From Ignavibacteriales bacterium (GTDB lineage Bacteria > Bacteroidota > Ignavibacteria > Ignavibacteriales > Melioribacteraceae): a stretch of 64,000 nt of DNA. Positions 36,216 to 46,125 of this stretch are shown piece by piece (the stretch's first letter is position 1; each line of letters begins with the position of its first letter). The stretch covers positions 1-64,000 of the forward strand of contig JAGUYK010000020.1 of assembly GCA_020061355.1 (NCBI GenBank), written 5' to 3'. The notes under the pieces are model-generated. The model worked only from the letters and a program-made list of their open reading frames with translations, was not told the origin of the DNA and did no database searches. A program made the translations under genes and the position numbers.

Positions 36216-36629
36216 ATGGAATTAATCGAAATTATTTACGACGTTGCAGCATTGGGCGTGGTATTACTCTTTTTTGTAGTGCTAATCTCATACATTTTTT
36301 CAAAAATAAATCAGAAATCGAATTCAAAAGTATTCGAAAATAATCGATTCGAACCCATATTATTCCCCAATCCTATTATGAATTATGATCAAGCTCTCAT
36401 CCGGAGGAATATTTCCAATCCCCAACCGTTAATCTTTCATGTGGATCAAATTAAAAATAAGGAGCTAAAAATCATACGTAAACCCACAGTGTCCAATCGC
36501 GATATACCGGATTTTCACCGGGAAAGTACTCCTCCTCAATTTAGAAGTGACAATGTGAATAGTTCCAGATATACTATTGTTAACGAAGATATGAGCAGGT
36601 ATCGAAATCCGCACGTTGTAAATTTCTAA
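36216..36629 (+). CDS. Single-pass membrane protein of unknown function
   Basis: One hydrophobic helix (about residues 8-31) is followed by a polar, proline- and arginine-rich tail of about 105 residues with low predicted structure (for example NPIMNYDQALIRRN). No recognised motif. The hydrophilic tail probably faces the cytoplasm because of the positive residues after the helix. It stands alone between the small Cys protein and a 314-base gap. Confidence 0.5.
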   Translation: MELIEIIYDVAALGVVLLFFVVLISYIFSKINQKSNSKVFENNRFEPILFPNPIMNYDQALIRRNISNPQPLIFHVDQIKNKELKIIRKPTVSNRDIPDFHRESTPPQFRSDNVNSSRYTIVNEDMSRYRNPHVVNF

Positions 36630-36943
36630 CTGTAATTATTATTTAGGTATTCCTAAAAATACATTTAACAGACCTGCATTTATCATTAAACGAAATTTTC
36701 TGAACCCGCTTATTATTTATTTTCGATTCTTTTAGTGTCCGAATTTTTTTTGAATTCAATTTTTATTATTATTTCAATTGAAAAAATGCTTTATATATCC
36801 GAATAAGTAACCGGAGAACCAGTCTTCAACTTTTCAGCTTACAGACTGAATGTTTACAAAACAACTTCAACCAAAAGTTATATCCTCGGTTACAATTTTT
36901 ACTTATCTCCATTTAATATTTACAAAACTTTAAGGAGCTAATA
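36630..36943. other. 314-base intergenic region with a structured candidate leader
   Basis: No open frame of note. The first half is AT-rich. The second half contains nested inverted repeats (36807-36893) just before the aminotransferase gene, described separately. A ribosome-binding site AAGGAG lies at 36932-36937. Confidence 0.6.
36807..36893 (+). promoter_or_regulatory. Candidate structured 5' leader of the aminotransferase gene
   Basis: GTAACCG (36807-36813) can pair with CGGTTAC (36887-36893), enclosing two smaller helices: CAGTCT (36820-36825) with AGACTG (36843-36848), and AACTT (36863-36867) with AAGTT (36875-36879). Together they give a three-way junction about 50 bases before the start codon. 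It matches no known riboswitch I can name. Compensatory changes in relatives would be needed to accept it. Confidence 0.35.
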
Positions 36944-38140
36944 ATGCCTTCATTTTCCAAATGTGTTCAAGAAATGAGAACTTCTGAGATTCGTGATTTG
37001 ATGAGTTTAGCAACGCGACCCGATATAATTTCATTTGCCGGTGGAATGCCTAACAATGATTTATTCCCGGTTAAAGAGATTGATGAGATTTATAACAACT
37101 TAAGTGACCGTGAAAAGAAGATCGGTTTTCAATACGGACCGACTCCCGGGTATCCGCCTCTTATCGAATCTGTAAAAGAATATTTGCGGACAAAAAATTT
37201 ACCTGTCGATAGCAACGAATTAATTATTACCGCTGGATCTCTTCAGGCAATTAATATTGTTGCCAAACTTTTTATTGATCCGGGCGATACGGTAATTACT
37301 GAAAATCCGTGTTTCATTGGAGGCACATCAGCATTCAAATCCTATCAGGCGAATATTGAGAGCGTACCTCTGGATGCCGATGGAATTATTATGGATCAGC
37401 TTAAAAGAAAGTTTGATGATAAGAGTAAAAATCCCCGTTTAGTTTACCTATCACCTTATTTTCATAATCCCGCTGGAATTATTTATAGTGAAAAAAGAAA
37501 AATGGAAGTGCTCCACTTTCTTGCTGGTAAAGACTGTGTATTGATTGAAGACGATCCCTATAACGAACTTTACTTTGATGAAAAGAGTAAACAGCTTACA
37601 GTCCCGATGAAAACTATTCAGCCGGAACCGGTACCGATCTGTTATATTGGTTCGTTTTCAAAAATACTTGGACCGGGAATGCGTCTCGGCTGGTTACTTG
37701 CTTCCCCGGAAATTATTAGTAAAGCACAGCTTGCAAAACAATCTATCGATGCATGTTCCTCAACTTTTACACAAGTTCTTGCAAATCAATTCTTGGCTCA
37801 GGGTAAGTTAAAATCTTATGTCGAAAATCTTCGAATTATCTATGCACGTCGAATGAAGATAATGAATGATTGTCTTAAAGCTAATATGCCGCCGGAAGTT
37901 AAATGGGTAGAACCGAAAGGTGGTTTCTATATTTGGGTTGAACTTCCCGAGAATATTGATTCACTTCAAATTATGAAGGAGTCGGCTGCTAAAGGGGCAA
38001 TATTTGTCATAGGTAAAACTTTTGATCCGCATGGTGTGCGGAATAATTGTTTTAGATTAGCTTTCTCTCATACTCCCGAAGATAAAATTGAAAAAGGCGT
38101 CAAGATTGTTTCTGAAGCGGTTAAAGCTAAATTGAAGTGA
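36944..38140 (+). CDS. PLP-dependent aminotransferase, class I/II (aromatic or 2-aminoadipate type)
   Basis: The 398-residue fold type I enzyme starts with the SLATRPDIISFAGGMPNNDLFP substrate loop of the LysN/ArAT group, then YGPTPGYPPL, YLSPYFHNPAG, the DDPYNELYF block and the PLP lysine Lys240 in SFSKILGPGMRLGW. It should move amino groups between 2-oxoglutarate and aromatic or aliphatic amino acids. The next genes, convergent with it, encode an indolepyruvate-type oxidoreductase, so it may supply aryl-pyruvates to that enzyme; this link is inference. Confidence 0.85.
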   Translation: MPSFSKCVQEMRTSEIRDLMSLATRPDIISFAGGMPNNDLFPVKEIDEIYNNLSDREKKIGFQYGPTPGYPPLIESVKEYLRTKNLPVDSNELIITAGSLQAINIVAKLFIDPGDTVITENPCFIGGTSAFKSYQANIESVPLDADGIIMDQLKRKFDDKSKNPRLVYLSPYFHNPAGIIYSEKRKMEVLHFLAGKDCVLIEDDPYNELYFDEKSKQLTVPMKTIQPEPVPICYIGSFSKILGPGMRLGWLLASPEIISKAQLAKQSIDACSSTFTQVLANQFLAQGKLKSYVENLRIIYARRMKIMNDCLKANMPPEVKWVEPKGGFYIWVELPENIDSLQIMKESAAKGAIFVIGKTFDPHGVRNNCFRLAFSHTPEDKIEKGVKIVSEAVKAKLK

Positions 38141-38199
38141 AGATTTTTTAGGAGTGTGTTACGGAAGTGAAATCGTAACGCACCAATAATTAATTGCTT

Positions 38200-38796
38200 T
38201 TATAATCCCGAAAGTTGATAATACTTTTTAGATTCTTCTACACCTGCATTCAGTGCGGTAATATTCATATTAATGATTTCTTCACCTTTGCGCCCGAATA
38301 AACTTCTTATCCCTCCTTCAAGGTTTTCCAATGGTATTTCTAAAAACGGGGACGCTGCACCAAGAATTACAACATTTGATGCTTTAGGTGTCTTTATTCG
38401 CCTTGCTACCTCGTCTGCATTTATTGCAATTACGTTTTTGTAAGAATTGATTTGATTTAAGAGAGCATCCAAATCCGGATAGTTGGGGATGTTAACAAAT
38501 GGTGTTGTGCTGGTTATTATCCAGCCATGGCTTGATAAAAAAGGTAAGTAGCGCAAAGCCTCCATCGGCTCAACTGAAATAATTATATCTGACTCGCCGT
38601 AAGGAATTAAATCCGATGCAATTTCTTTGTCGGAAATTCTCAAATGTGATTGAACGGCACCACCTCGCTGACTCATGCCATGCACTTCGGATTGTTTTAC
38701 AAATAATTTTTTTTCAATTGCTGCTAAACCGATTATTGCGGCTATAGAGAGAATTCCCTGTCCGCCAACTCCTGATAAAATGATATCTTTTTTCAT
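38200..38796 (-). CDS. iorB: Indolepyruvate:ferredoxin oxidoreductase, beta subunit
   Basis: The gamma-type 2-oxoacid oxidoreductase domain is complete: GVGGQGILSIAAIIG at the start, QSEVHGMSQRGGAVQSHLRI, and PYGESDIIISVEPMEALRY. At 198 residues it has the usual size. It lies 36 bases after iorA and forms the second subunit of the enzyme that decarboxylates aryl-pyruvates to acyl-CoA, or the reverse. Confidence 0.88.
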   Translation of the reverse strand: MKKDIILSGVGGQGILSIAAIIGLAAIEKKLFVKQSEVHGMSQRGGAVQSHLRISDKEIASDLIPYGESDIIISVEPMEALRYLPFLSSHGWIITSTTPFVNIPNYPDLDALLNQINSYKNVIAINADEVARRIKTPKASNVVILGAASPFLEIPLENLEGGIRSLFGRKGEEIINMNITALNAGVEESKKYYQLSGL

Positions 38797-38832
38797 ATTC
38801 TTAATTTTCTTTTATTCAAAAATAATTTTGAT

Positions 38833-40428
38833 TTATTTTTTTGATTTTTTATTCTTCGAAACAGTTTGAATGCATTCACGCTGTGCGATAATTACTGACA
38901 CACCATTATATGCCAATTCCTCTTTCATAACTTTCACCATCTCGTTATGTTGTTTAGGTACCGGTAAAAGCACTTTAACATGTTCGGGATTCACACCAAC
39001 TCCAATGCAAATATCTTTAATCTTTCCGGTTGCAGAAGATTGCTGTCCTCCGGTCATTGCAACAGCGCTATTATCGGAAATTATCACTGTTATCGGAGAA
39101 TTTTCATTTACTGCATCCAGCAATCCTGTAATGCCTGAGTGGGTAAATGTTGAATCGCCGATTACAGCAACCGATGGAATAAGTCCCGCATCCGCAGCAC
39201 CTTTCGCCATTGTAATTGAGGCGCCCATATCAACACAGGAATTGATTGAATTATAAGGTGGAAGTGCACCTAATGTATAACATCCGATATCGGAGAAGAC
39301 TCTTTTTTCTCCGAATGATTTCATTGCTTCGTTTAAAGCTTCATATACATCGCGGTGACTGCATCCATTACACAATTCCGGTGGTCTATTTACAACAATC
39401 TCAGGTATAGGTAATCCTTCTTTGGTTGGAAGTCCAAGTGCTTTTGCAACTAATGTAGGATTTAATTCTCCATCTCTTGGAAGTGATCCGTCCAAACGCC
39501 CACAGATTTTTTTATTTGAATCTAAAAAACCTTTTACTGTTTCTTCAACAAAAGGGTAACCGTCTTCAAGAACAAGTATTTTTTCACATTGGGAGTATAG
39601 TTTATCTATCAATTTTTTCGGTATCGGGTATTGTCCAATCTTGACAAGAGGGTGAGGGCATTTTTGGTCATCGTAATTTTCCATCAGGTAATTAAATGCA
39701 ATACCACATGCGATAATTCCCAGACTTTTATCTTCACCTTCATAAAATTTATTGAATAATGATTTTTCCGATTCAATCTCAAAATTTATTTGATTGTCGA
39801 GAAGGATTTTATAACGCTTGCGCGCTATAGCCGGCAATAGAACAAACTGCTTTGGATCATCAGGGAGTGAAGCACTGTTTTGTACTTTCATTTCTTTTAC
39901 TTCAACTCCATATCTCGAATGTGATAAACGGGTTGTTATTCTTATCATAATTGGTGTCTTATATTTCTCCGAAAGAACAAACCCTTCACGCGTCATATCG
40001 TATGCCTCCTGCTGATTACACGGTTCCAGTATCGGTATCATTGCAAACTTTCCAAGATAGCGCGAATCCTGTTCGTTCTGTGATGAGTGCATTGAAGGAT
40101 CATCGGCAACAGTAATTATCAATCCGCCGTTTACACCCGTAATAGCCGAGTTGATAAAAGGATCTGCTGCAACATTTAAACCAACATGCTTCATGCATAC
40201 CATTGCTCGTTTTCCGGCGTATGACATTCCAAGTGCAGATTCCATTGCTGTCTTTTCATTTGCAGACCATTGACGGTGAATTTTCCTCTCTGTAGCTATT
40301 TTAGAATTTTGAACATATTCTGTTATTTCTGTCGATGGAGTACCCGGGTATGCATAAATACCAGACATACCGCCGTCAATAGCACCTTGAGCAACTGCCT
40401 CGGCGCCTAATAAAAGTAATTTTTTCAT
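38833..40428 (-). CDS. iorA: Indolepyruvate:ferredoxin oxidoreductase, alpha subunit, without a ferredoxin tail
   Basis: The N-terminal half has the pyrimidine-binding GGMSGIYAYPGTPSTEI and GLNVAADPFI; the C-terminal half has the TPP-binding GDSTFTHSGITGLLDAV and a CNGCSHRD motif. Typical IorA is about 600 residues or more and ends with a ferredoxin domain of two [4Fe-4S] clusters. This protein stops at residue 531, straight after IIAQRECIQTVS, in a Lys-rich tail. Electrons must leave by another route or partner. The stop lies 36 bases before iorB. Confidence 0.88.
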   Translation of the reverse strand: MKKLLLLGAEAVAQGAIDGGMSGIYAYPGTPSTEITEYVQNSKIATERKIHRQWSANEKTAMESALGMSYAGKRAMVCMKHVGLNVAADPFINSAITGVNGGLIITVADDPSMHSSQNEQDSRYLGKFAMIPILEPCNQQEAYDMTREGFVLSEKYKTPIMIRITTRLSHSRYGVEVKEMKVQNSASLPDDPKQFVLLPAIARKRYKILLDNQINFEIESEKSLFNKFYEGEDKSLGIIACGIAFNYLMENYDDQKCPHPLVKIGQYPIPKKLIDKLYSQCEKILVLEDGYPFVEETVKGFLDSNKKICGRLDGSLPRDGELNPTLVAKALGLPTKEGLPIPEIVVNRPPELCNGCSHRDVYEALNEAMKSFGEKRVFSDIGCYTLGALPPYNSINSCVDMGASITMAKGAADAGLIPSVAVIGDSTFTHSGITGLLDAVNENSPITVIISDNSAVAMTGGQQSSATGKIKDICIGVGVNPEHVKVLLPVPKQHNEMVKVMKEELAYNGVSVIIAQRECIQTVSKNKKSKK

Positions 40429-40601
40429 TGCTACCTTGTCTGTATAAATAGTAAATATTTCATTCGCAAATTACGGTATGGTCATTACCTCTGCAAGAAA
40501 TTTAGGATTGTTAATATGAATTATATCGATTGTTTAATTGATTACGGTGCCTGCCTTTCTTAAATTTGCAACAAAATTAATGAATTAAACGGCGTTGCTA
40601 A

Positions 40602-41075
40602 ATGAGAATTTGTGATATTCTTCGAAAAGACAAAATCATTTCTTCAATGACTTCAAAATTTAAGAATGATGCAATCAACGAATTAATTGATTTGTTCAAA
40701 AATGATGAGCGCGTAAAAGATGTTGAATCAATGCGGGATTCGGTTCATGATAGAGAAAAAATAATGTCCACTGGTGTCGGAAAGGGATTTGCAATTCCTC
40801 ATGCAAAATCGAATAGCGTTACAGATATTATTGCCGCATTCGGCAAAATTGACGACCCTGTCGATTTTCAGTCTCTTGACGGGCAGCCGGTGAATTTAAT
40901 TTTTTTACTTGTGGGTAAAGAAAATTTAGTCGGTCCGCATATCAAACTTCTCAGCCGCATTTCAAGAATGATGAATAAAGAAGAATTTAGGGAGAGTCTG
41001 GCAAATGCTAAAACAGCAGATGAGATGTACGATCTTTTCGAAAATGAAGAAAAACAATATTTCGAGCTTTCCTAA
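40602..41075 (+). CDS. ptsN: PTS IIA-like nitrogen regulatory protein
   Basis: A EIIA-Fru/Ntr-type domain with the phosphorylatable His67 in GFAIPHAKS and the downstream HIKLLSRISRMM segment. At 157 residues there is no membrane part, so the protein is cytoplasmic and regulatory, probably coupled to PtsP/HPr encoded elsewhere. It precedes hisS by 17 bases. Sugar transport use is possible but no permease is nearby. Confidence 0.85.
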   Translation: MRICDILRKDKIISSMTSKFKNDAINELIDLFKNDERVKDVESMRDSVHDREKIMSTGVGKGFAIPHAKSNSVTDIIAAFGKIDDPVDFQSLDGQPVNLIFLLVGKENLVGPHIKLLSRISRMMNKEEFRESLANAKTADEMYDLFENEEKQYFELS

Positions 41076-41092
41076 ATTCAGGATCAGGTTTA

Positions 41093-42355
41093 ATGATAAA
41101 AGCAATTACCGGTACCCGCGATATATTACCTTCCGATATTCCTAAATGGAAATATCTTGAGAATGTTGTCTCTAATGTGTTTGCCAACTTCAACTATAAA
41201 GAAATAAGAACACCTGTGTTTGAGGAGACTGCACTATTTGCTCGCGGAATTGGAGAAGCAACGGATATAGTTAGCAAGGAGATGTATACTTTTTTAGATA
41301 GAAGTGAAACAAGTGTAACGCTTAAACCTGAAATGACTGCTGGAGTTGTAAGAGCTTTTATTGAACACTCGCTTGATAAAAAATTGAGTATTAATAAACT
41401 TTATTATATTTCCCCGATGTTCAGACAGGAGAGACCACAAGCCGGAAGATTCCGCCAGTTTCATCAGTTCGGAGCTGAAGCTCTCGGTAGTAACGACCCG
41501 ATGCTCGATGCCGAAATGATTATAATGGCCTACGATATTTTCAAACAATTAGGTCTGAAAAATCTGATTGTAAAAATAAATTCACTTGGTGTTCCTGAAT
41601 CACGTGAGAATTATAAACTGATTTTAAAAAAATATTTACAAAATCATTTTGATCAGCTTACCCAGGAAAGCAAAAAAAGATTTGAAACAAATATTCTTAG
41701 AATATTCGATAGCAAAGAAGAACAGGATCAAAAGATAATGGAGAATGCTCCGTTACTAATTGAACACCTTGATAATGATAGCCTCGAACATTTTGACAAA
41801 GTCAAACAGGCACTACTTGCATCCTGTATTCCTTTTGAAGTAGATCCTAAACTTGTCCGGGGTCTAGATTATTATTCTCACACTACATTCGAAGTTGTAA
41901 GCGGAAGTGTCGGAGCTCAAAGTTCTTTATGCGGCGGCGGTAGATATAATCTATTAGTAAAAGAATTAGGCGGGGGAGATGTCCCGGGTGTTGGATTTGC
42001 TGCCGGTATGGAAAGAATATTACTCGCTTGTGAAAATGAGAAAACTCTTAATCTCGGTGAAGAAAAAATTGATCTTTACATTGTTTCTCTCGATAAAAAT
42101 TTAACATACTTTGCCTTCCAGACTGCAATTAATATGAGGAGAAGCGGTCTCTCGGTTGAAACGGATTATTTGGCACGCAGCGTTAAAGCACAAATGAGGG
42201 AAGCTAACAAGTTAAATGCTAAATATGTTTTATTCATTGGCGGGGATGAATTTTTAAAGGGCCAAGTTGTTCTAAAAAATATGACCGGCAGTGAACAGAA
42301 TAATTTTGCAAAAGATGATTTAAATAAAATAACCGACAAGATAAGGGGGTCATGA
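41093..42355 (+). CDS. hisS: Histidine--tRNA ligase
   Basis: It charges tRNA-His. The N-terminal GTRDILPSD, class II motif 2 segment FRQERPQAGRFRQFHQFGAEALG, histidine-specific LVRGLDYYSHTTFEV and GGGRYN, and a C-terminal anticodon-binding domain are present. Length 420 is normal. The stop directly abuts the next TTG start. Confidence 0.96.
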   Translation: MIKAITGTRDILPSDIPKWKYLENVVSNVFANFNYKEIRTPVFEETALFARGIGEATDIVSKEMYTFLDRSETSVTLKPEMTAGVVRAFIEHSLDKKLSINKLYYISPMFRQERPQAGRFRQFHQFGAEALGSNDPMLDAEMIIMAYDIFKQLGLKNLIVKINSLGVPESRENYKLILKKYLQNHFDQLTQESKKRFETNILRIFDSKEEQDQKIMENAPLLIEHLDNDSLEHFDKVKQALLASCIPFEVDPKLVRGLDYYSHTTFEVVSGSVGAQSSLCGGGRYNLLVKELGGGDVPGVGFAAGMERILLACENEKTLNLGEEKIDLYIVSLDKNLTYFAFQTAINMRRSGLSVETDYLARSVKAQMREANKLNAKYVLFIGGDEFLKGQVVLKNMTGSEQNNFAKDDLNKITDKIRGS

Positions 42356-42865
42356 TTGCCTCTTCGTAAACCCGTAAACATTCCAAAGATTCCTAAAACA
42401 CGAAAGAAAAAAGCCCATACTACTCTTGATGCGGTACCTACAAAAAAACCCGACAAACTTGAGTATCTATGTAAAGCATACTATCGCTACGATGGTAAGA
42501 TTAAAAAACAGTATTGTGCTTTTACAATTGAAACGGTGGTTGAGTTTACAAGTTTTGCTTATGAAATATCTATTGAAGTGATCCGCGAGAAGAATGTTTT
42601 CTATTTCATTGTTATGGGGTTAAAAGCCAGGATGGATGCCGTTCCAAGAGTACAGCCGGCAAGGAAGGAACTGCTGTTCGAGGATTTAGTTGGTGAGTAT
42701 GTTGTGAATGTTGTTAAGCAGGATGGGGCAATAAACTCTGCAGATTACCGTTTTAATATTTTCAAAAAAGAAATTGTTCTTGAAAAAGAATACAAACCTA
42801 AAAAGAAAAACAACCGTCTCTTTTGCAAATTTAAGGTTGCTGAAGAAGAATTTTCTTTTGCATAA
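42356..42865 (+). CDS. Conserved-looking protein of unknown function
   Basis: The 169-residue protein starts at TTG, directly after the hisS stop, with AAGGGGG at 42343-42349 as ribosome-binding site. The N terminus is basic and Pro/Lys-rich (about 1-35); the rest is beta-rich with LEYLCKAYYRYDGK and ending EYKPKKKNNRLFCKF. There is no signal peptide or membrane helix. I do not recognise the family. The tight spacing suggests co-expression with hisS. Confidence 0.55.
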   Translation: MPLRKPVNIPKIPKTRKKKAHTTLDAVPTKKPDKLEYLCKAYYRYDGKIKKQYCAFTIETVVEFTSFAYEISIEVIREKNVFYFIVMGLKARMDAVPRVQPARKELLFEDLVGEYVVNVVKQDGAINSADYRFNIFKKEIVLEKEYKPKKKNNRLFCKFKVAEEEFSFA

Positions 42866-42930
42866 TAAAATAGAATGTTGATCTTTATTAGTTTAGATAA
42901 AAATTAATCTTAAAATCTTTTTACTTCTTT

Positions 42931-43662
42931 ATGAATAAAATCTACGGCAGAAAACCGGTTTTGGAAGCAATCAACGCCGGTGTTGATCTTGAGGTAATTT
43001 ATATTGCATTCGGTCAGCAAGGAGATATTATTCATAAAATTTTTACTGCTGCCAAAAAAAATAGTATTAAAATAACCCAGCTATCAGTACAAAAATTTAA
43101 TGAACTCGCAAGCGATGCAAATGCTCAGGGTGTTATTGCTCTTAAATCAAGCACCAGATTTTTTGAACTGGATGATTTAATCCAATCATCAAAAAAATCG
43201 AAATACCCATTACTACTATTACTCGATTCGATTCAGGACCCTCACAATCTTGGAGCAATTTTAAGAACAGCAGAATGCGCCGGAGTGGATGGAGTTATAA
43301 TCACAACAAATCAGAGTGCACCGATTACCGAAACAGTGGAAAAAATTTCTGCCGGTGCTGTTTCCCATCTTATAATTTGTAAAGTCACAAATCTTGTCCG
43401 AACAATCGAAATATTAAAAAAAGAAAATTTCTGGATTGTCGGCAGCTCTCTTCTAAACTCAAAAGAATTTACTTCCATCGATTATAAAATGCCGGTGGCA
43501 TTGGTTGTCGGCAATGAAGAAAAGGGGATAAGGAAATTAGTTGCCGAAAGCTGCGACTTTCTTGTACAAATACCAATGCAGGGGAAAATTGATTCCTTAA
43601 ATGTTTCGGTGGCTACCGGAATATTACTCTTCGAAATTCTCCGTCAACAAAAATCTCAATAA
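42931..43662 (+). CDS. rlmB: 23S rRNA (guanosine-2'-O-)-methyltransferase RlmB (TrmH/SpoU family)
   Basis: The three SpoU-type motifs are clear: DSIQDPHNLGAILRTAECAGVDG (motif 1, trefoil-knot start), VALVVGNEEKGIR (motif 2) and IPMQGKIDSLNVSVATGILLFE (motif 3). An N-terminal substrate-binding domain (about 1-70) begins IYGRKPVLEAI. These features point to RlmB, which modifies G2251 in the ribosomal P site. Length 243 is normal. Confidence 0.88.
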   Translation: MNKIYGRKPVLEAINAGVDLEVIYIAFGQQGDIIHKIFTAAKKNSIKITQLSVQKFNELASDANAQGVIALKSSTRFFELDDLIQSSKKSKYPLLLLLDSIQDPHNLGAILRTAECAGVDGVIITTNQSAPITETVEKISAGAVSHLIICKVTNLVRTIEILKKENFWIVGSSLLNSKEFTSIDYKMPVALVVGNEEKGIRKLVAESCDFLVQIPMQGKIDSLNVSVATGILLFEILRQQKSQ

Positions 43663-43763
43663 TTTGGAACGATTTATAAGGAAAGTTAGTTTGTAATATT
43701 AATCTTGATATTTTTTTCAAGATTGATTAGGTTTTAATCCGAAATTTGAAAATAAAGGCAAAA

Positions 43764-45248
43764 ATGAACGAAATAAAAGAAAAAGATAAGAATCCGGAAG
43801 ATCTTTCCGAGGATATGAAGGTTCTGGATGACCTTACAACTTCTGAATATAAATGGGGTTTTATAACCGATATTGAAACTGAAACTGTACCAAAGGGCTT
43901 AAGTGAGGATGTAATTCGTTTAATCTCAGCGAAGAAGCATGAGCCGGAATGGATGACAGAATGGCGGTTAAAATCATTCCGCTATTGGAAGAAGATGGAA
44001 GAACCGCATTGGCCTAACGTGCAGTATCCTCCTATTGACTACCAGGATCTCAGTTATTATTCAGCACCAAGGAAGAAGCCGCTGTTAAATAGTCTTGAAG
44101 AAGTCGATCCGGAATTATTAAAAACATTTGAGAAACTTGGAATACCTTTAACCGAACAAAAAATTCTTGCAGGTGTTGCTGTTGATGTGGTTTTTGATTC
44201 GGTCTCTGTCACAACAACTTTCAAAGAAACTTTGAAAGAGAAGGGAATAATTTTTTGTTCTATCTCGGAAGCGATTCAGGGGCATCCGGAATTGGTAAAA
44301 AAATATCTTGGTTCAGTAGTACCATACACCGATAACTACTTTGCAGCATTAAACTCTGCAGTGTTCAGCGACGGTTCATTTGTGTTTATTCCAAAAGGTG
44401 TTCGGTGCCCGATGGAATTATCTACATATTTCAGAATTAATGCTTCGGAAACGGGACAGTTTGAAAGAACACTGATTGTTGCAGAAGAAGGTGCATATGT
44501 TAGTTATCTGGAAGGATGTACGGCTCCTATTCGTGATAACAATCAGCTTCATGCTGCAGTAGTTGAAATTGTTGCTCTTGATGATGCTGAAATAAAATAT
44601 TCAACTGTTCAGAATTGGTATCCGGGTAATAAAGAAGGAAAAGGCGGTATATACAATTTCGTTACTAAACGCGGTGCATGCAGAGGAAGAAATTCTAAAA
44701 TATCCTGGACTCAGGTAGAGACAGGTTCTGCAATCACCTGGAAATACCCAAGCTGTATTTTACAGGGAGACAATTCGATAGGTGAATTTTATTCGGTAGC
44801 TGTAACAAATAATTATCAGCAAGCCGATACCGGGACTAAGATGATCCATCTTGGCAAGAACACGCGCAGCACAATCATTTCAAAAGGTATCTCTGCCGGA
44901 AGAAGTAATAATTCTTATAGAGGATTAGTTAAGATAGGAAAGAATGCAGATGGTGCTCGCAACTTCACTCAATGCGATTCAATGCTGATGAGCGATAAGT
45001 GCGGTGCCCATACGTTTCCATACATTGAAGTTGAGAATGAATCTGCAAAAGTTGAACATGAAGCAACAACATCAAAAGTTGGAGCCGATCAGATTTTTTA
45101 CTTGAACCAGCGCGGTCTAGCAACTGAGGATGCTATAAATATGATTGTGAATGGATTCTGCAAAGAAGTATTTAATGAACTACCGATGGAGTTTGCAGTT
45201 GAAGCTCAGAAACTACTTGCAATTTCGCTTGAAGGAAGCGTTGGGTAG
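43764..45248 (+). CDS. sufB: Fe-S cluster assembly protein SufB
   Basis: SufB is the scaffold of the SufBCD complex. Motifs include [13 protein letters not shown]-like [30 protein letters not shown] and [20 protein letters not shown], all typical of the beta-helix core. The frame opens at TTG 43746, but ATG 43764 with AAAGG at 43754-43758 is the likely start (494 residues). It begins the suf operon; sufC follows after a 103-base spacer containing a palindromic repeat. Confidence 0.94.
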   Translation: MNEIKEKDKNPEDLSEDMKVLDDLTTSEYKWGFITDIETETVPKGLSEDVIRLISAKKHEPEWMTEWRLKSFRYWKKMEEPHWPNVQYPPIDYQDLSYYSAPRKKPLLNSLEEVDPELLKTFEKLGIPLTEQKILAGVAVDVVFDSVSVTTTFKETLKEKGIIFCSISEAIQGHPELVKKYLGSVVPYTDNYFAALNSAVFSDGSFVFIPKGVRCPMELSTYFRINASETGQFERTLIVAEEGAYVSYLEGCTAPIRDNNQLHAAVVEIVALDDAEIKYSTVQNWYPGNKEGKGGIYNFVTKRGACRGRNSKISWTQVETGSAITWKYPSCILQGDNSIGEFYSVAVTNNYQQADTGTKMIHLGKNTRSTIISKGISAGRSNNSYRGLVKIGKNADGARNFTQCDSMLMSDKCGAHTFPYIEVENESAKVEHEATTSKVGADQIFYLNQRGLATEDAINMIVNGFCKEVFNELPMEFAVEAQKLLAISLEGSVG

Positions 45249-45263
45249 TAATACAGAATTGAA

Positions 45264-45288
45264 AACCTTGCCTGCCGGCAGGCAGGTT
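45264..45288. repeat. Palindromic repeat in the sufB-sufC spacer
   Basis: The core TGCCTGCCGGCAGGCA (45269-45284) is a perfect palindrome, extended by AACC and GGTT with one bulged base. It has the look of a dispersed GC-rich element in an otherwise AT-rich spacer. A related palindrome is at 57879-57900. Confidence 0.8.
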
Positions 45289-45351
45289 GAGAATTGAGTA
45301 TTAATAATAACTAATAGCAATAAGCTAGATAAACAAGATTAAGGAGTAAGA

Positions 45352-46125
45352 ATGTTAACAATAAAAAATCTTCATGCAACTATTGAAGGGAAAGAGATTC
45401 TTAAGGGAATTGATTTAGAAATCAAAGCAGGCGAAGTCCATGCTATTATGGGTCCTAATGGTTCCGGTAAAAGTACGCTTGCCAATATTGTTGCCGGAAA
45501 TGAAGCGTATGAAGTTACAAAGGGTGAAATCATATTTGAAGGGAAAGAGCTTTTGGAAATGAATCCTGAAGACCGTGCACGAGAAGGTGTTTTCCTTGCA
45601 TTTCAATACCCTGTAGAAATACCCGGTGTAAGCAATGCTACTTTTCTCAAAACAGCAATTAATGAAATAAAAAAGTATCACAATCAGGCGGAACTCACTC
45701 CTAAAGAGTTTCTGAGTTTGATGAAAGAAAAATCTAAAATACTCGGAATGGAAGAAGCATTGATAAGCCGCTCAGTTAACGTTGGTTTCTCAGGCGGTGA
45801 AAAAAAGAGAAACGAAATTCTTCAAATGCTTATGCTCAATCCAAAACTTGCTCTGCTTGATGAAACTGATTCCGGACTCGATATTGACGCACTCAAAATT
45901 GTATCCAATGGTGTTAACCTGTTCAAAGCTAAAGATAATGCTGTTCTGGTAGTTACTCATTATCAGCGTCTTCTAAATTATATTCAGCCGGATTTTGTAC
46001 ATGTTCTTTATAATGGCAGAATTATCAAATCGGGCGGAAAAGAATTGGCTCTCGAGTTGGAAGATAAAGGATATGACTGGATCAAACCTGAATTAGTTGA
46101 ATCAGAGACGGTGTATAGGAGTTAA
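45352..46125 (+). CDS. sufC: Fe-S cluster assembly ATPase SufC
   Basis: An ABC-type ATPase: Walker [10 protein letters not shown] near residue 35, the Q-loop FQYPVEIPG, the ABC signature [10 protein letters not shown] and Walker [13 protein letters not shown], the last in the typical SufC form. It energises SufB/SufD. Length 257 is normal. GGAG precedes the ATG. It overlaps sufD by one base. Confidence 0.95.
   Translation: MLTIKNLHATIEGKEILKGIDLEIKAGEVHAIMGPNGSGKSTLANIVAGNEAYEVTKGEIIFEGKELLEMNPEDRAREGVFLAFQYPVEIPGVSNATFLKTAINEIKKYHNQAELTPKEFLSLMKEKSKILGMEEALISRSVNVGFSGGEKKRNEILQMLMLNPKLALLDETDSGLDIDALKIVSNGVNLFKAKDNAVLVVTHYQRLLNYIQPDFVHVLYNGRIIKSGGKELALELEDKGYDWIKPELVESETVYRS

Noticed and set aside
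36944-38140. Assigning the aminotransferase specifically as LysN
   Set aside because: LysN and aromatic aminotransferases share the same motifs; the window gives no lysine pathway genes, so only the broader family is called.
40429-40601. Possible small gene in the iorA-ptsN spacer (15-codon frame starting about 40516)
   Set aside because: It is too short, with no ribosome-binding site or coding signal; it is treated as the divergent promoter region.
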